Source: Shewanella gelidii (GTDB lineage: Bacteria > Pseudomonadota > Gammaproteobacteria > Enterobacterales > Shewanellaceae). From it: 64,000 nucleotides of DNA. The stretch lies in contig NZ_BMPZ01000002.1 of assembly GCF_014647855.1 (NCBI RefSeq), positions 186,001-250,000 of the forward strand, written 5' to 3'. Position numbers and translations under genes: made by a program. Positions 8,773 through 18,127 of this stretch are shown in pieces (position 1 is the stretch's first letter; each line of letters opens with the position of its first letter). Below the pieces are notes generated by a model. The model searched no databases, was not told the DNA's origin, and worked only from the letters and a program-made list of their open reading frames with translations.

Positions 8773-10152
8773 TTAGTTACTCCTGTTCTTCTTGTACCAA
8801 GCTTCAAAGCTTGAAGAGGCGCCTGCTGGTAATTCTCTGTACTTACCCCATGCTCCAGAGAAAGGTTTCATGAGACTGCCTGGGAGAATGCGTAGTGCGG
8901 TTCTTGCGACACCCATTGAACAATTCAGCATGGTTTCGCTCGCCATAAATTTGCCCACTAGTGGCATATATGAGCTTTTTCCGTATGGAAGTTGCCCTGA
9001 TTCAGCTTTAAGGCGACGGTGACGGAAGATAATCTGATCTAGGGGGACCTTAGTCGGACACACTGATGTACAGCTACCACAGAGGGTACAAGCCCAAGGA
9101 ATAGAGTTGGTGTCGTCATCTTGAGCGCCAACCGCAATACCAATAGGGCCCGGAATTGTATAGTTATAGCTATGGCCACCGGAGCGACGATAAACTGGGC
9201 AGGTGTTGAGGCAGCCACCACAGCGGATACATTTGAGTGATTCGCCAATAATTTTGTCTTTCAACATGTCCGTGCGGCCGCGGTCGACAATAATGACGTG
9301 CATTTCGCCATCATGCTGTGGGCCACGATAGAAAGAACTATAAGTGGTGATAGGCTGGCCCGTGGCATTGCGGGCTAGCATGCGAAGCAATACCGACGCG
9401 CCATCCATGTTTGGAACAATCTTATCAATGCCCATAGAGTGCAATTGCAGCTTAGGAAGGTTAACGCCCATATCCGCGTTACCTTCATTGGTACAAACAA
9501 CAATGCTCCCGGTTGATGCCACTGCCATGTTGACACCTGTCATCGCCGCATCAGCAGTCAAAAAGTGCTCACGTAAGTGGGCTCGAGCTGCACGGGTCAG
9601 GTAGGTTGGGTCCGATGCACCTTTTTCAGAGCCGATTTTCTCTGCGAACAATTCGCCGACTTCTTCTTTCTTCATATGGATTGCAGGCAATACAATATGC
9701 GAAGGCGGCTGCTCGGCTAACTGGATAATGCGTTCACCTAAATCGGTATCAATGACTTCAATACCACGTTTTTCGAGGTAAGGGTTCATGTGACACTCTT
9801 CAGTCAACATCGACTTCGACTTTACGAGCTTCTTAACTTTGTGTTTTGCCAAAATGCTGTGAGCAATCTGGTTATGCTCTTCACCGTCACGAGCCCAGTG
9901 AACTTGAATACCATTGGCAAGACAGTTCTTCTCGAACTCTTCTAAATAGTGTCCAAGATGGCTTAAAGCGTGGGTTTTTACTTGTGAGCCTAATTCGCGA
10001 ATTTCTTCCCACTCTGGGATAGAGCCTGCGGCACGGTCACGCTTCTCTCTGACAAACCAAAGTGCTTTTGAATGCCAATCGACCTTGGTTTCGTCTTTAC
10101 AAAAAATATCGGCTTTATGGGCATGAACCTGTGAGCCCTTTGTTGTAGACAT
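8773..10152 (-). CDS. lutB: L-lactate oxidation iron-sulfur subunit LutB/LldF
   Basis: 459 residues, the LUD-domain plus ferredoxin-type subunit of the L-lactate dehydrogenase complex. Two 4Fe-4S cluster motifs are complete: C308, C311, C314, C318 (CIRCGGCLNTCP) and C355, C358, C361, C365 (CTLCGSCTSVCP). The N-terminal two thirds is the LUD domain (e.g. MTGVNMAVASTGSIVV). It probably passes electrons from lactate toward the quinone pool with LutA and LutC. It lies 12 bases downstream of lutA, and its stop codon abuts lutC, so one message is expected. Length is normal for the family. Confidence 0.95.
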   Translation of the reverse strand: MSTTKGSQVHAHKADIFCKDETKVDWHSKALWFVREKRDRAAGSIPEWEEIRELGSQVKTHALSHLGHYLEEFEKNCLANGIQVHWARDGEEHNQIAHSILAKHKVKKLVKSKSMLTEECHMNPYLEKRGIEVIDTDLGERIIQLAEQPPSHIVLPAIHMKKEEVGELFAEKIGSEKGASDPTYLTRAARAHLREHFLTADAAMTGVNMAVASTGSIVVCTNEGNADMGVNLPKLQLHSMGIDKIVPNMDGASVLLRMLARNATGQPITTYSSFYRGPQHDGEMHVIIVDRGRTDMLKDKIIGESLKCIRCGGCLNTCPVYRRSGGHSYNYTIPGPIGIAVGAQDDDTNSIPWACTLCGSCTSVCPTKVPLDQIIFRHRRLKAESGQLPYGKSSYMPLVGKFMASETMLNCSMGVARTALRILPGSLMKPFSGAWGKYRELPAGASSSFEAWYKKNRSN

Positions 10153-10164
10153 AGCGGTATCTCC

Positions 10165-10908
10165 CTAAAGTGCTGCGTTAATGATTTGCGCAATATGGCG
10201 AGTTTCGATTGGCAATTTTTGCTTGCGAATGGTGCCGTCTAGATGAAGCAAGCAAGATGGGTCGAATCCCACAGCGTAAGCAGCACCGGTTGCAGCATGA
10301 TAGTAGGCTTTATCTTTGCCCATTTTTCCGGATACAGAGCCTTCGTCTAAAGCAAAAGTTCCCCCAAATCCACAACATTCATCTTTGCGTTCTGGGTAAA
10401 CAATTTCGATGCCTTTGATACGTTCTAGAATGGCTTCCATCTTGTTGTATTTAGGACCCATCTCTTCACTTGGGGAAGCAAGATCGAGCATACGAATGCC
10501 GTGACAACTAAGTTGTAAGCTGATTTTGTGGGGGAAGGCGCGAGTAAAGCTCTCAATGGGTGCGACATCATGTAGGAACTCTGTAAGTTCGTAGAGTTTG
10601 TCAATGACCTTTTGGGCTTCGATGCTATTGTCGAATTCGTGGAAATTCTCTTTGGCAGCAACCAGGCATGAAGCTGCTGGACAAACGATGGCATCACACT
10701 CGACGCCTTTAAAGGCGTTGAGAAGTTTCAGAGTGGTCTTTTTTGCTTCGTCAAAGCATCCTGAGTTGGTCATAGGCTGACCACAACAGGTTTGACCTTT
10801 TGGGAGGACGACTTCGTGTCCAAGTTTCTCTAACAGTTCTAGAGTGGCGATGGCCACTTCAGGAACCATTTGGTTCACTAAGCATGGTATAAACAGGGCT
10901 ATTTTCAT
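10165..10908 (-). CDS. lutA: L-lactate oxidation subunit LutA/LldE
   Basis: 247 residues, first gene of the lutABC operon. It contains two CCG-type cysteine domains (GQTCCGQPMTNSG near residue 50 and DECCGFGGTFA near 175), which in this family hold an iron-sulfur centre and resemble heterodisulfide reductase and GlpC subunits. The start is set at ATG 10908 (MKIALFIPC), the normal family N-terminus, with AGGGA upstream; a 20-residue upstream extension is possible but unlike the family. The upstream region carries a perfect CRP core about 340 bp away. Together with LutB and LutC it lets the cell grow on L-lactate. Confidence 0.93.
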   Translation of the reverse strand: MKIALFIPCLVNQMVPEVAIATLELLEKLGHEVVLPKGQTCCGQPMTNSGCFDEAKKTTLKLLNAFKGVECDAIVCPAASCLVAAKENFHEFDNSIEAQKVIDKLYELTEFLHDVAPIESFTRAFPHKISLQLSCHGIRMLDLASPSEEMGPKYNKMEAILERIKGIEIVYPERKDECCGFGGTFALDEGSVSGKMGKDKAYYHAATGAAYAVGFDPSCLLHLDGTIRKQKLPIETRHIAQIINAAL

Positions 10909-11239
10909 TAGGTTGTCCCTTGTGTTGGCTGACATTGCTCGACATCTTGTGACGTAAAAGCGGTTCACTAAGCCTAGTTGAAACCTGTGCTAATCAAAGG
11001 GCAGGCCCTTGCCATCAATTTGATTAAGACGGGTAAAGAGAGTACTTAACGAGCCAAATTTGTCTGCTTGATGCCTTGTTGGTTAACTAAATATAAGCCG
11101 TAGGGATGGTTAAAAATAGAGCTATTAATGGGAATGATGAGGGAGACTTTCTCATTTTTGAGAAGGTTGCATGCGGCTGTTTTTAAACGTTTTTATTGGT
11201 TGCTTTGTCGAATAATTGAGCGCGAGGTGTGTGGTTTTA

Positions 11240-11263
11240 TATCTGTGAAGCAGTTCACAGATA
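11240..11263. promoter_or_regulatory. Perfect CRP-type palindrome upstream of lutABC
   Basis: TATCTGTGAA (11240-11249) and TTCACAGATA (11254-11263) are exact inverted repeats with a four-base centre. The core at 11244-11259 is TGTGA-N6-TCACA, the full CRP consensus. It abuts the dld terminator and is 335 bp from the lutA start, so it may activate a distal lutA promoter. CRP control of lactate genes is reasonable for a carbon-source pathway, but binding is inferred. Confidence 0.55.
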
Positions 11264-11294
11264 AAAGCCCCTGCTATTGCTAGCAGGGGCTTTT
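11263..11294 (-). terminator. Intrinsic terminator after dld
   Basis: Fourteen-base arms AAAAGCCCCTGCTA (11263-11276) and TAGCAGGGGCTTTT (11281-11294) flank a four-base loop. It lies just 3' of dld on the minus strand and separates it from lutABC. Confidence 0.85.
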
Positions 11295-11318
11295 AAAGAG
11301 GATTGAACTAGCTAAAAT

Positions 11319-14123
11319 TTAGCGAGTACATTCTTCTAGTAGGTATGCAAGGTGACGATATGCAATACCACTGTGGTTGGTTAAACCTACTTCACACATA
11401 CGGTTAGCGTAGTAACCTTCTTTGGTTTCAGCAGGGATAAGCTTCTTGATGTTACGTAGTGCAACTTCGTTGATTTCAGGCTTGTACAAACCTTTCTCAC
11501 CAGCGTAACCACAACACTCGATACCAGCAGGCTTAATGACTTGCTCACTACACGCATCAGCGATAGCTTGCATCTTCGGCTCCATCTGCATAGTACGAGC
11601 ACTACAACCAAGGTGAAGTGCAACGTTCGACTTCTTGTTGATACGTAGGTTCGGCAGGATTTCATCGTGCATGAACTCAACAAGGTCAACAATCTTCACG
11701 TTCGGGTTGCCACCTAATGTACGCTTAGTACAAGAAAGTGCATCAACGATAACTGGAAGCTCGCCGCCGTCAGTTAACTTAGCAACAGCGTTGATAAGTT
11801 CTTGACGTTTTGCGTCAGCGTTCTTGAAGTCACCCTTAGATTCCCACATTTGACCACAACAAAGGTCACGAGTCTTCTCAGTCGTAACTACGTTGTAACC
11901 AGCACGCTCTAGAAGTGTAACTACAACTTCTGGTAGAGAACGCTTGTCTGTATCGATAGGGGTTGCACCGAAGGTACGGCCACCACACGCTGGGAAGTAA
12001 ACAACAGTCTTCTGACCCGCTTTAGGAGCTGGCATCTTAGGAAGCTTGCCGCCTTTCGCGAAGTTAGGGTTCCAGTATGGAACTTCACTGCTGAATTTCT
12101 GAGCGATCTTCATCATGCCGCCAGTTAGATTGTCGCCCGCTACTTTGTGGATAACGTTCAACATATCGAAACCAGTGCTGATAACACCGTTTACTGCACC
12201 GAAGTTGTTCGCTTGGAAATCAAGGAACTTCTGCTGGCCAGCAGTGATGTTTGGACCACGTAGTTTACGTGCTAGTTGACCCATCTTGTTGTCAACTGGA
12301 CATGCGATAGTACATAGCTGACATGCAGCACATGTATCAACGATGTCGTACTTACCGTCAGCGCGTAGTTTGTCTGCTGCAGCTTGCTCACCAGCTTGCT
12401 CTAGACGAGCGATTTCACGTAGCGTCGAGATACGTTGACGTGGCGTGAAGTTAAGTGCTGATGTAGGACAAGTCTTTTCACAGAAACCACAGTCAAGACA
12501 ACGGTCAACGAAGTCATCAACAACTGGACAAGGCTTAATCGCTTTAACGTGGATTTTTGGATCGTCGTTTAAGATAACGCCTGGGTTTAAGATGCCTTCT
12601 GGATCAAATAGCTCTTTGATCTCTTTCATCAAGTCGTAAGCTTCAGTACCCCATTCCATTTCAACGTATGGAGCAACCGCACGACCTGTACCGTGCTCTG
12701 CTTTCATTGAGCCGTCGTACTTGTTGATAACCATCTCAGCGATTTCATCCATGAACTTATGGAAGTTATCGATGTCAGCTTGGCTAGAGAATGCAGGAGT
12801 AATGATGAAGTGGAAGTTACCTGCTAATGCGTGACCGTAAATACAGCCTTCTGGGTAACCATACTTATGCATTAGATCGGTAATGTCGCTCGCTGCTGCA
12901 GCAAGATGCTCAAGTTCAAATGCAACATCTTCAATAATAACAGAAGTGCCTTTTGGACGCTCACCAGCAACAATCGGGAATAGACCTTTACGCATTGCCC
13001 AGTATTTTCCGAATACAGCTGGGTCAGTCGTAAATTCAACTGGACGTAGGAAGTCAAATTCAGATAGCTTGCCACAAATTTCTTGTGTGTATGCTTCTAG
13101 AGTTTCTGGGTCATCTGCACGAGACTCAATCAATAGGATTGCTGATAGCTCAGGAAGCTCACCTAGGTAGTCAGGCATACCTGGCTTACCAGTTACAGCC
13201 TTGATTGAAGGCCAATCTAGAAGTTCTGCTGCTGCAACGCTTTCGCCGTTAATAATTGGGATTGCGCGTGCTGCATCTTCCATGTTGTGGAATACAGCCA
13301 TTGCAGAAGCTTTAAAACGAGCTTCGTTTACTGTGTGATATGTAACTTCTTCAATAAATGCAAGAGTACCTTCCATACCAACCATAAGGTGGTTAAGAAT
13401 ATCGAAAGGCTCTGTGAAGTCTACAAGTGAGTTAATGCCATAACCAGTAGTGTTCTTAATGGCAAACTTTTTACGAATTCTGTCAGCTAATGCTTGGTTG
13501 TGACGTGTCTTGTGCGAAAGTTCTGCCAAGCCGTCTAGTAGCTTACCGTGAGATTTTTGGAATGCTGCACGAGATTTCTCACAGCCTGAATCAAGGTAAG
13601 TACCATCAACAAACATCAGTTTTGCTGAATCAATTGTTTGGTAGCTGTTTTCAGCTGTACCACAACACATACCAGATGCGTTGTTAGCCACAATACCACC
13701 GACCATTGCAGAAGCAATAGTTGCTGGATCCGGACCGATTTTTCTGTTCAATGGTGCTAGGACTGCGTTTGCATCAGTACCAATTACCGCTGCACCTAGA
13801 GTAACTTTCATTGCGTCATCACTGACTTCAATCTTTCTGAAACCATCATGACCTAAGATAAGAAGAATGCCTTCACCAATTGCTTGGCCAGCAAGACTCG
13901 TACCTGCAGCACGGAAAGTTACTGGAGCGCCATGGGCACGTGCAACTTCAAGTGTTTGCTTTACTTGCTGTACATCTTCTGCGTGAACAACAACTTCTGG
14001 GACAATTCTAAAGTAACTGGCGTCGGTAGACCATGCGAAACGACGAACATATTCGTCGGTTACAGGTTTCTCACCTAGGGCCTTACGTAAGTCTCTTACT
14101 ACAGCTTCATAATTTATCGACAT
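11319..14123 (-). CDS. dld: FAD/Fe-S D-lactate dehydrogenase (Dld-II type)
   Basis: 934 residues. The N-terminal half is an FAD-linked oxidase of the vanillyl-alcohol/glycolate oxidase type (e.g. PVTFRAAGTSLAGQAIG and GGIVANNASGM). Then come two 4Fe-4S motifs, C542/C545/C548/C552 and C598/C601/C604/C608, and C-terminal CCG domains (LCCGQMWESKG, ECCGYAGEKGLY). This architecture is that of the respiratory D-lactate dehydrogenase Dld-II described in the Shewanella lactate locus, which oxidises D-lactate to pyruvate. It follows lldP with a hairpin between them. Its codons (CGT for Arg, few rare codons) suggest high expression. Plain glycolate oxidase GlcD is shorter and lacks the Fe-S half. Confidence 0.93.
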   Translation of the reverse strand: MSINYEAVVRDLRKALGEKPVTDEYVRRFAWSTDASYFRIVPEVVVHAEDVQQVKQTLEVARAHGAPVTFRAAGTSLAGQAIGEGILLILGHDGFRKIEVSDDAMKVTLGAAVIGTDANAVLAPLNRKIGPDPATIASAMVGGIVANNASGMCCGTAENSYQTIDSAKLMFVDGTYLDSGCEKSRAAFQKSHGKLLDGLAELSHKTRHNQALADRIRKKFAIKNTTGYGINSLVDFTEPFDILNHLMVGMEGTLAFIEEVTYHTVNEARFKASAMAVFHNMEDAARAIPIINGESVAAAELLDWPSIKAVTGKPGMPDYLGELPELSAILLIESRADDPETLEAYTQEICGKLSEFDFLRPVEFTTDPAVFGKYWAMRKGLFPIVAGERPKGTSVIIEDVAFELEHLAAAASDITDLMHKYGYPEGCIYGHALAGNFHFIITPAFSSQADIDNFHKFMDEIAEMVINKYDGSMKAEHGTGRAVAPYVEMEWGTEAYDLMKEIKELFDPEGILNPGVILNDDPKIHVKAIKPCPVVDDFVDRCLDCGFCEKTCPTSALNFTPRQRISTLREIARLEQAGEQAAADKLRADGKYDIVDTCAACQLCTIACPVDNKMGQLARKLRGPNITAGQQKFLDFQANNFGAVNGVISTGFDMLNVIHKVAGDNLTGGMMKIAQKFSSEVPYWNPNFAKGGKLPKMPAPKAGQKTVVYFPACGGRTFGATPIDTDKRSLPEVVVTLLERAGYNVVTTEKTRDLCCGQMWESKGDFKNADAKRQELINAVAKLTDGGELPVIVDALSCTKRTLGGNPNVKIVDLVEFMHDEILPNLRINKKSNVALHLGCSARTMQMEPKMQAIADACSEQVIKPAGIECCGYAGEKGLYKPEINEVALRNIKKLIPAETKEGYYANRMCEVGLTNHSGIAYRHLAYLLEECTR

Positions 14124-14161
14124 TGGAATCTCTCTTTGCTCGCTATTATTTTGATCAACAA

Positions 14162-14188
14162 AAGCCGCCTAAGCGGCTTAAGCGGCTT
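14162..14188 (-). promoter_or_regulatory. Hairpin between lldP and dld (possible attenuator)
   Basis: AAGCCGC (14162-14168) pairs with GCGGCTT (14173-14179), followed on the minus strand by TTTTGTT. A second copy of AAGCGGCTT directly abuts (14180-14188), so a rival pairing is possible. The element lies between two genes read in the same direction and could reduce read-through from lldP into dld. Confidence 0.5.
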
Positions 14189-14210
14189 CTGTTTTTCAGT
14201 ATTTTACTAC

Positions 14211-15854
14211 TTAGTAGCCTCCCCAAACGAAGGCGATTGTACCAGCAACCATTGCATAGCTAAGGGCTACAGGCATTGTCTTACGGATAATTTCTGATTC
14301 ACGGCCAGCCATACCAACAACTGTTGCTGCGGCTACAACGTTCATCACACACATCATGTTACCAGCGTTAGCACCGATACCTTGAAGAGCAAGAATCAGA
14401 GCAGGAGCCTGGCCACTTGTTTCAGCTACACTGAATTGTAGACCAGAGAACATCATGTTGGAGAATGTAGCACTACCAGATAGGAAGGCACCGAAGATAC
14501 CAACTACTGGAGCGATCCAAGTCCAGATTGCACCCATAGAACCTGCTAAGGTATCAGCAAGCGCTACAGGCATAGAAGCTAGACCTGCTTCGTTTGTGCC
14601 AGAGTTCAAGAAAATCTTAACCATTGGTACTGACGCACCTAATGAAATTACAGTTGGGATCATAGACTTCAAAGATACAGTAACTGAGTCCTTGATCGCT
14701 TTTCCGTTCATCTTGAATAGGAAGAAACCTAAGATACAAACGATGACGAAGAATGCGCCTGGAGCATAAAGCGTGTGGAAACCAGCTTTAAGTTCAGTAC
14801 CTAATAGGCCAGTCCACTTGATGCTGAAGCTTGTTAGGAAAGACTTGAATGGAGCAACTACGCGAGATAGTACAAGTAGAGCAGCCATTACGATGTATGG
14901 AGTCCATGCAGCAACTTGTGAGAATCTAACTTCAGTTGTGTCAGCTTTCTTAGTTTGACCGTCGTTTTCTGCGAAGTCATTCCAAGGCTCGCTTGGAAGC
15001 ATGATGCCTTTCTTAGCGACTGGAATAACAACAGCCATACCGATTAGTGCACCAATTACAGATGGGAACTCAGGACCTGCAATGTAGTTAATCATGAATG
15101 CAGGAACAGTGAACGCTAGACCAGCAAAGATTGCGAAAGGTGCAATTGCGAAGCCTTCAGCGAAAGACTTGTTACGACCGAAGAAACCAGTTAATACACA
15201 AACCATTACTAATGGGATGAGCGTACCAGTGACCATATCGATAGTAATCATGTGCATTGCGATGAACTGTGCGTACTCAGCAAAGTTTCCGCCGTGCTCA
15301 GCAATTTGAGCAGCAGCCATGTTTACGCCACCAGTTGTTAGACCTTGCTCCATACCGAATAGTACTGGAAGACCAATAGCACCGAAAGATACACAAGCCG
15401 AGTCAGCAATAAGCGCTACAACAGCAGCTGCGACTGGTGGAATACCTAGAAGTACTAGTAGAGGTGCACCGATTGCTGCAGGAGTACCGAAACCAGCTGA
15501 ACCTTCGATGAAAGCACCGAATAACCAGCTAATAATGATAACTTGCACACGGGCATCAGAACTGATGTTCGTGAAACCAGCACGGATGGTATCCATCGCG
15601 CCAGAGAATTTAAGAGTGTTAAGTAAGAACACCGCACCGAAGATGATGGTTAATGGTGTAATGGCTGCCAATAAGCCCTCAACAACAGATGCTGCGAGGA
15701 AACTGGTGTCCATTTGCCATACGAATACAGCTGCTAAGCCTGTAATGACTGCTGAAATGGGCATTGCCCGGGATGCTGGCATCTTAAGTAATACTAAAAA
15801 TAGCATTACGCTGATCACCGGCGTTAAGCTTGCGAGTAGTTGGATAAAGGTCAT
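14211..15854 (-). CDS. lldP: L-lactate permease family transporter
   Basis: 547 residues with 12 or more hydrophobic segments throughout, a member of the LldP/LctP lactate permease family that imports lactate (and often glycolate) with protons across the inner membrane. Recognisable stretches include SWLFGAFIEGSAGFGTPAAI and GLQFSVAETSG. AAGAGG sits five bases before the ATG. It is the first gene of the lactate block and is followed by dld, so uptake and oxidation are co-expressed. The upstream 615 bp carries several CRP-like sites. Length and position match the Shewanella lldP-dld-lldEFG order. Confidence 0.95.
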   Translation of the reverse strand: MTFIQLLASLTPVISVMLFLVLLKMPASRAMPISAVITGLAAVFVWQMDTSFLAASVVEGLLAAITPLTIIFGAVFLLNTLKFSGAMDTIRAGFTNISSDARVQVIIISWLFGAFIEGSAGFGTPAAIGAPLLVLLGIPPVAAAVVALIADSACVSFGAIGLPVLFGMEQGLTTGGVNMAAAQIAEHGGNFAEYAQFIAMHMITIDMVTGTLIPLVMVCVLTGFFGRNKSFAEGFAIAPFAIFAGLAFTVPAFMINYIAGPEFPSVIGALIGMAVVIPVAKKGIMLPSEPWNDFAENDGQTKKADTTEVRFSQVAAWTPYIVMAALLVLSRVVAPFKSFLTSFSIKWTGLLGTELKAGFHTLYAPGAFFVIVCILGFFLFKMNGKAIKDSVTVSLKSMIPTVISLGASVPMVKIFLNSGTNEAGLASMPVALADTLAGSMGAIWTWIAPVVGIFGAFLSGSATFSNMMFSGLQFSVAETSGQAPALILALQGIGANAGNMMCVMNVVAAATVVGMAGRESEIIRKTMPVALSYAMVAGTIAFVWGGY

Positions 15855-16067
15855 GCTAGCCTCTTATATATTTTTGGTTGCTTCGTGTTATTCGATTTAC
15901 TACCAATGGCCAAATCAAATGTTAGGTCTTTTTGTTACTTGTTAAAGGTAGTGCGAGTAATAAACGTTATTTCGAGCAGATCTAATATGATCTAGATCAT
16001 CTTGTAGCAGATGTCAGAAATGAATTTTAGCCCTTGAGACCGCTATCTCTGAGTCGATCACTGGAAC

Positions 16068-16083
16068 TGTGATTGCTATCACT
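16068..16083. promoter_or_regulatory. CRP-like site 1 upstream of lldP
   Basis: TGTGATTGCTATCACT fits TGTGA-N6-TCACA with one mismatch, at the last base. It lies about 215 bp upstream of the lldP start. Confidence 0.5.
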
Positions 16084-16249
16084 AAGGGTTTTCCGCAACC
16101 ATAAAATTTTATTATCGAGAATGTTAAAAAAATGTTAAATTTAACATATTAAATAGAGCTAAAGCTCTATAAAAGTGTTTTGAGTGTGCGAAACTGATCT
16201 AAAAATTACATAAGTGATTTTGAACCGTATGTCGATGCGCAAATGCTAA

Positions 16250-16265
16250 TGTGATGCGTGTCACT
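16250..16265. promoter_or_regulatory. CRP-like site 2 upstream of lldP
   Basis: TGTGATGCGTGTCACT fits TGTGA-N6-TCACA with one mismatch, the same final T as the neighbouring sites. Confidence 0.5.
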
Positions 16266-16356
16266 GGTCGGGTATGGTGTCGATTCCAAATTGGAATGAA
16301 TCTTTCTTAAGTTGTTGTTTTTAAAGGTTTTTTAAAAAAAACCTTTAAAAATCAAA

Positions 16357-16372
16357 TGTGATTCATATCACT
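16357..16372. promoter_or_regulatory. CRP-like site 3 upstream of lldP
   Basis: TGTGATTCATATCACT fits TGTGA-N6-TCACA with one mismatch and is preceded by AAA, as in the extended CRP consensus. It is closest to the nadK 3' end. Confidence 0.5.
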
Positions 16373-16469
16373 CGTCGCTTTTTTTGTGAGCAAAGGTGAT
16401 CGGGCTCGCAAAGTGCGTTTTCCCGTAGTTTACCCGAAAAACATGTCGTGAAAGTTTCAGTAAATAGGG

Positions 16470-17348
16470 TTAGAACAATTTGCTTCCCCAGCCCAATTTA
16501 TTCCTTAATACATGGAAATAATTGTGCCCTTTGGGGTGGATTAGACGTAAATTTTCACGGCTTCTACGGATGATTATCTCGTCTCCTGGCAATATCGCAA
16601 GATTCACATGGCCGTCGCAACTGACTTCAAGATTCTCTCCATTGTCGGGGGATACCACAAGTTTAATAGTGCTAGCCGCGTCGACAACGATAGGGCGGCA
16701 ACTTAGGGTATGCGGAAACATGGGGACGAGAATGAGAGCTTGTAAGTTCGGTGTTAATATCGCACCACCAGCAGAGAGAGAGTAGGCTGTTGAGCCTGTT
16801 GGTGTCGATACAATCATGCCGTCAGCACGTTGGCTATACATAAATTGGTCGTCAATATAGACTTCAAACTCAATCATGTGGGCAATTTTACCGGGATGGA
16901 GAACCGCTTCGTTGACCGCAGAGTTGCTAGATTTGATTTGACCATGGCGATGCACTTCAGCTTCGAGTAGAAATCGCTCTTCGGTATCGAACTCACCATC
17001 AAGCACTTTAGCGAGCATCTCTTCAAATGTGTCGGGGGGCAAGTCGGTCAAAAAGCCTAAGTTGCCACGGTTGACGCCTATAACACAAATATCAAATCGA
17101 GCGAGCACTCTGGCAGCTCCGAGCATATTGCCATCACCACCGATGACAATCGCTAAATCACAACGTTCACCGAGTTCTAACAGATCCACGACTTCAACAT
17201 CCGATTGAACATCTGCCGCAACCCGTTCTTCAATAAGGATTGTGTACCCTTGCATGCTTAGCCAATGATGCAAGCGTTTAAGAGTTTGGCTGGTTCCTTG
17301 ATGGTGTGGTTTGCCAATCAATCCGATGGTCTTGAACTTTGTCGTCAT
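16470..17348 (-). CDS. nadK: NAD kinase
   Basis: 292 residues; phosphorylates NAD+ to NADP+ with ATP in the cytoplasm. The catalytic GGDGNML motif follows IVIG near residue 69-78, and [10 protein letters not shown] and the SAGG-containing stretch ([13 protein letters not shown]) are present. The arrangement divergent from grpE is the usual one in gammaproteobacteria. Only about 90 bp separates the two starts, so the promoters are adjacent; the grpE heat-shock promoter lies in this gap. Confidence 0.97.
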   Translation of the reverse strand: MTTKFKTIGLIGKPHHQGTSQTLKRLHHWLSMQGYTILIEERVAADVQSDVEVVDLLELGERCDLAIVIGGDGNMLGAARVLARFDICVIGVNRGNLGFLTDLPPDTFEEMLAKVLDGEFDTEERFLLEAEVHRHGQIKSSNSAVNEAVLHPGKIAHMIEFEVYIDDQFMYSQRADGMIVSTPTGSTAYSLSAGGAILTPNLQALILVPMFPHTLSCRPIVVDAASTIKLVVSPDNGENLEVSCDGHVNLAILPGDEIIIRRSRENLRLIHPKGHNYFHVLRNKLGWGSKLF

Positions 17349-17365
17349 ATTTGTCTGCGTTTAGG

Positions 17366-17394
17366 CTTGAAACAAGAAATTTGATCCCCATAAT
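17366..17394 (+). promoter_or_regulatory. Sigma-32 heat-shock promoter of grpE
   Basis: CTTGAAA (17366-17372) and CCCCATAA (17386-17393) are separated by 13 bases, matching the RpoH consensus CTTGAAA-N13-15-CCCCATNT almost perfectly. It is 45 bp before the grpE start, as expected for a heat-shock gene. Confidence 0.85.
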
Positions 17395-17439
17395 ATGCCC
17401 AGTGTATGCAGAAACAAAGCATTTTTAGTTGGAGTGAAC

Positions 17440-18048
17440 ATGAGTGACGAGCAGAACAAAGAAGAATTAGAAAAAGTGGAAGACGCTATTGAAGTTGAAG
17501 CTTCAAATGAAGAGGCAGATTTAATTGACGAGATCACCCAGGCTAATTTTCGTATCGAAGAATTAGAGCAAGCACTCGCAGAAGAGAAAGCGAAAGTTGA
17601 CGAGCAAAAAGACTCTGTTGTTCGCGCTGCTGCCGAAGTCGAAAATATGCGTCGTCGTGCTGCACTAGATGTTGAGAAAGCTCGCAAGTTCGCATTAGAA
17701 AAGTTCGTTAATGAACTGCTTCCTGTTATCGACAATATGGAACGAGCCGTTCAGCAGACTGCAAATTTGGAAGATGAAGCAGCTAAAGCAATTTGTGAAG
17801 GTGTCGAACTCACACAAAAGACTCTGCTCAGTGCGGTTGAAAAGTTTGGTGTCAAAGAAGTAAACCCGCAAGGGGAAGCATTTGACCCAGATAAGCACCA
17901 AGCCATTGGTATGCAACCTAGCGCGGAGTTTCCCGCAAATACTGTGATGATGGTGATGCAAAAAGGCTTTATTTTGAATGAACGCTTGTTACGCCCTGCA
18001 ATGGTTATGGTTTCTCAAGGTGGTGACAGCGTGGATACGCAGGCATAA
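17440..18048 (+). CDS. grpE: Nucleotide exchange factor GrpE
   Basis: 202 residues; releases ADP from the DnaK chaperone. The first 60 residues are acidic and coiled-coil, followed by the family core [24 protein letters not shown] and the beta-domain ending [31 protein letters not shown] 17440 is chosen since GGAGTG precedes it; an in-frame ATG at 17395 lies inside the promoter. A sigma-32 promoter precedes it and an intrinsic terminator follows. dnaK-dnaJ are not in the window. Confidence 0.97.
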   Translation: MSDEQNKEELEKVEDAIEVEASNEEADLIDEITQANFRIEELEQALAEEKAKVDEQKDSVVRAAAEVENMRRRAALDVEKARKFALEKFVNELLPVIDNMERAVQQTANLEDEAAKAICEGVELTQKTLLSAVEKFGVKEVNPQGEAFDPDKHQAIGMQPSAEFPANTVMMVMQKGFILNERLLRPAMVMVSQGGDSVDTQA

Positions 18049-18078
18049 GCTGCCGCGGTTGCTACGATTAAATAAGAT

Positions 18079-18114
18079 ATAAAAAAAGGACTGCATATGC
18101 AGTCCTTTTTTTAT
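18079..18114. terminator. Bidirectional terminator between grpE and dxs
   Basis: AAAAAAAGGACTGCA pairs with TGCAGTCCTTTTTTT around an AT centre. The A run and T run make it able to end both converging transcripts, grpE (+) and dxs (-). Confidence 0.85.
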
Positions 18115-18127
18115 AGTAAGCCGACAA

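Larger units (their letters stand above)
10909..11318. promoter_or_regulatory. Control region between dld and lutA
   Basis: This 410-base gap ends the dld transcript (terminator at 11263-11294) and must hold any separate promoter for lutABC. It contains a perfect TGTGA-N6-TCACA site (11244-11259). I see no reading frame worth calling. Confidence 0.55.
15855..16469. promoter_or_regulatory. Long control region upstream of lldP
   Basis: A 615-base, AT-rich region between lldP and the 3' end of nadK. It holds three TGTGA-N6-TCACT sites, a TGATCTAGATCA palindrome (about 15989-16000), an ATTCCAA-A-TTGGAAT palindrome (16283-16297), and an AT-rich inverted repeat TTTAAAGGTTT/AAACCTTTAAA near 16319-16350 that could be a weak nadK terminator. 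No coding frame is convincing. The density of palindromes suggests multi-input control of lactate uptake. Confidence 0.55.

Noticed and set aside
8792..9604. Plus-strand frames opposite lutB
   Set aside because: Shadows of the lutB reading frame; sequence composition is not protein-like and no family is recognised.
15319..15945. A 208-residue plus-strand frame over the start of lldP
   Set aside because: Antisense to a clear transporter gene and composed of low-complexity Ala/Pro/Thr runs that arise from reversing membrane-helix codons.
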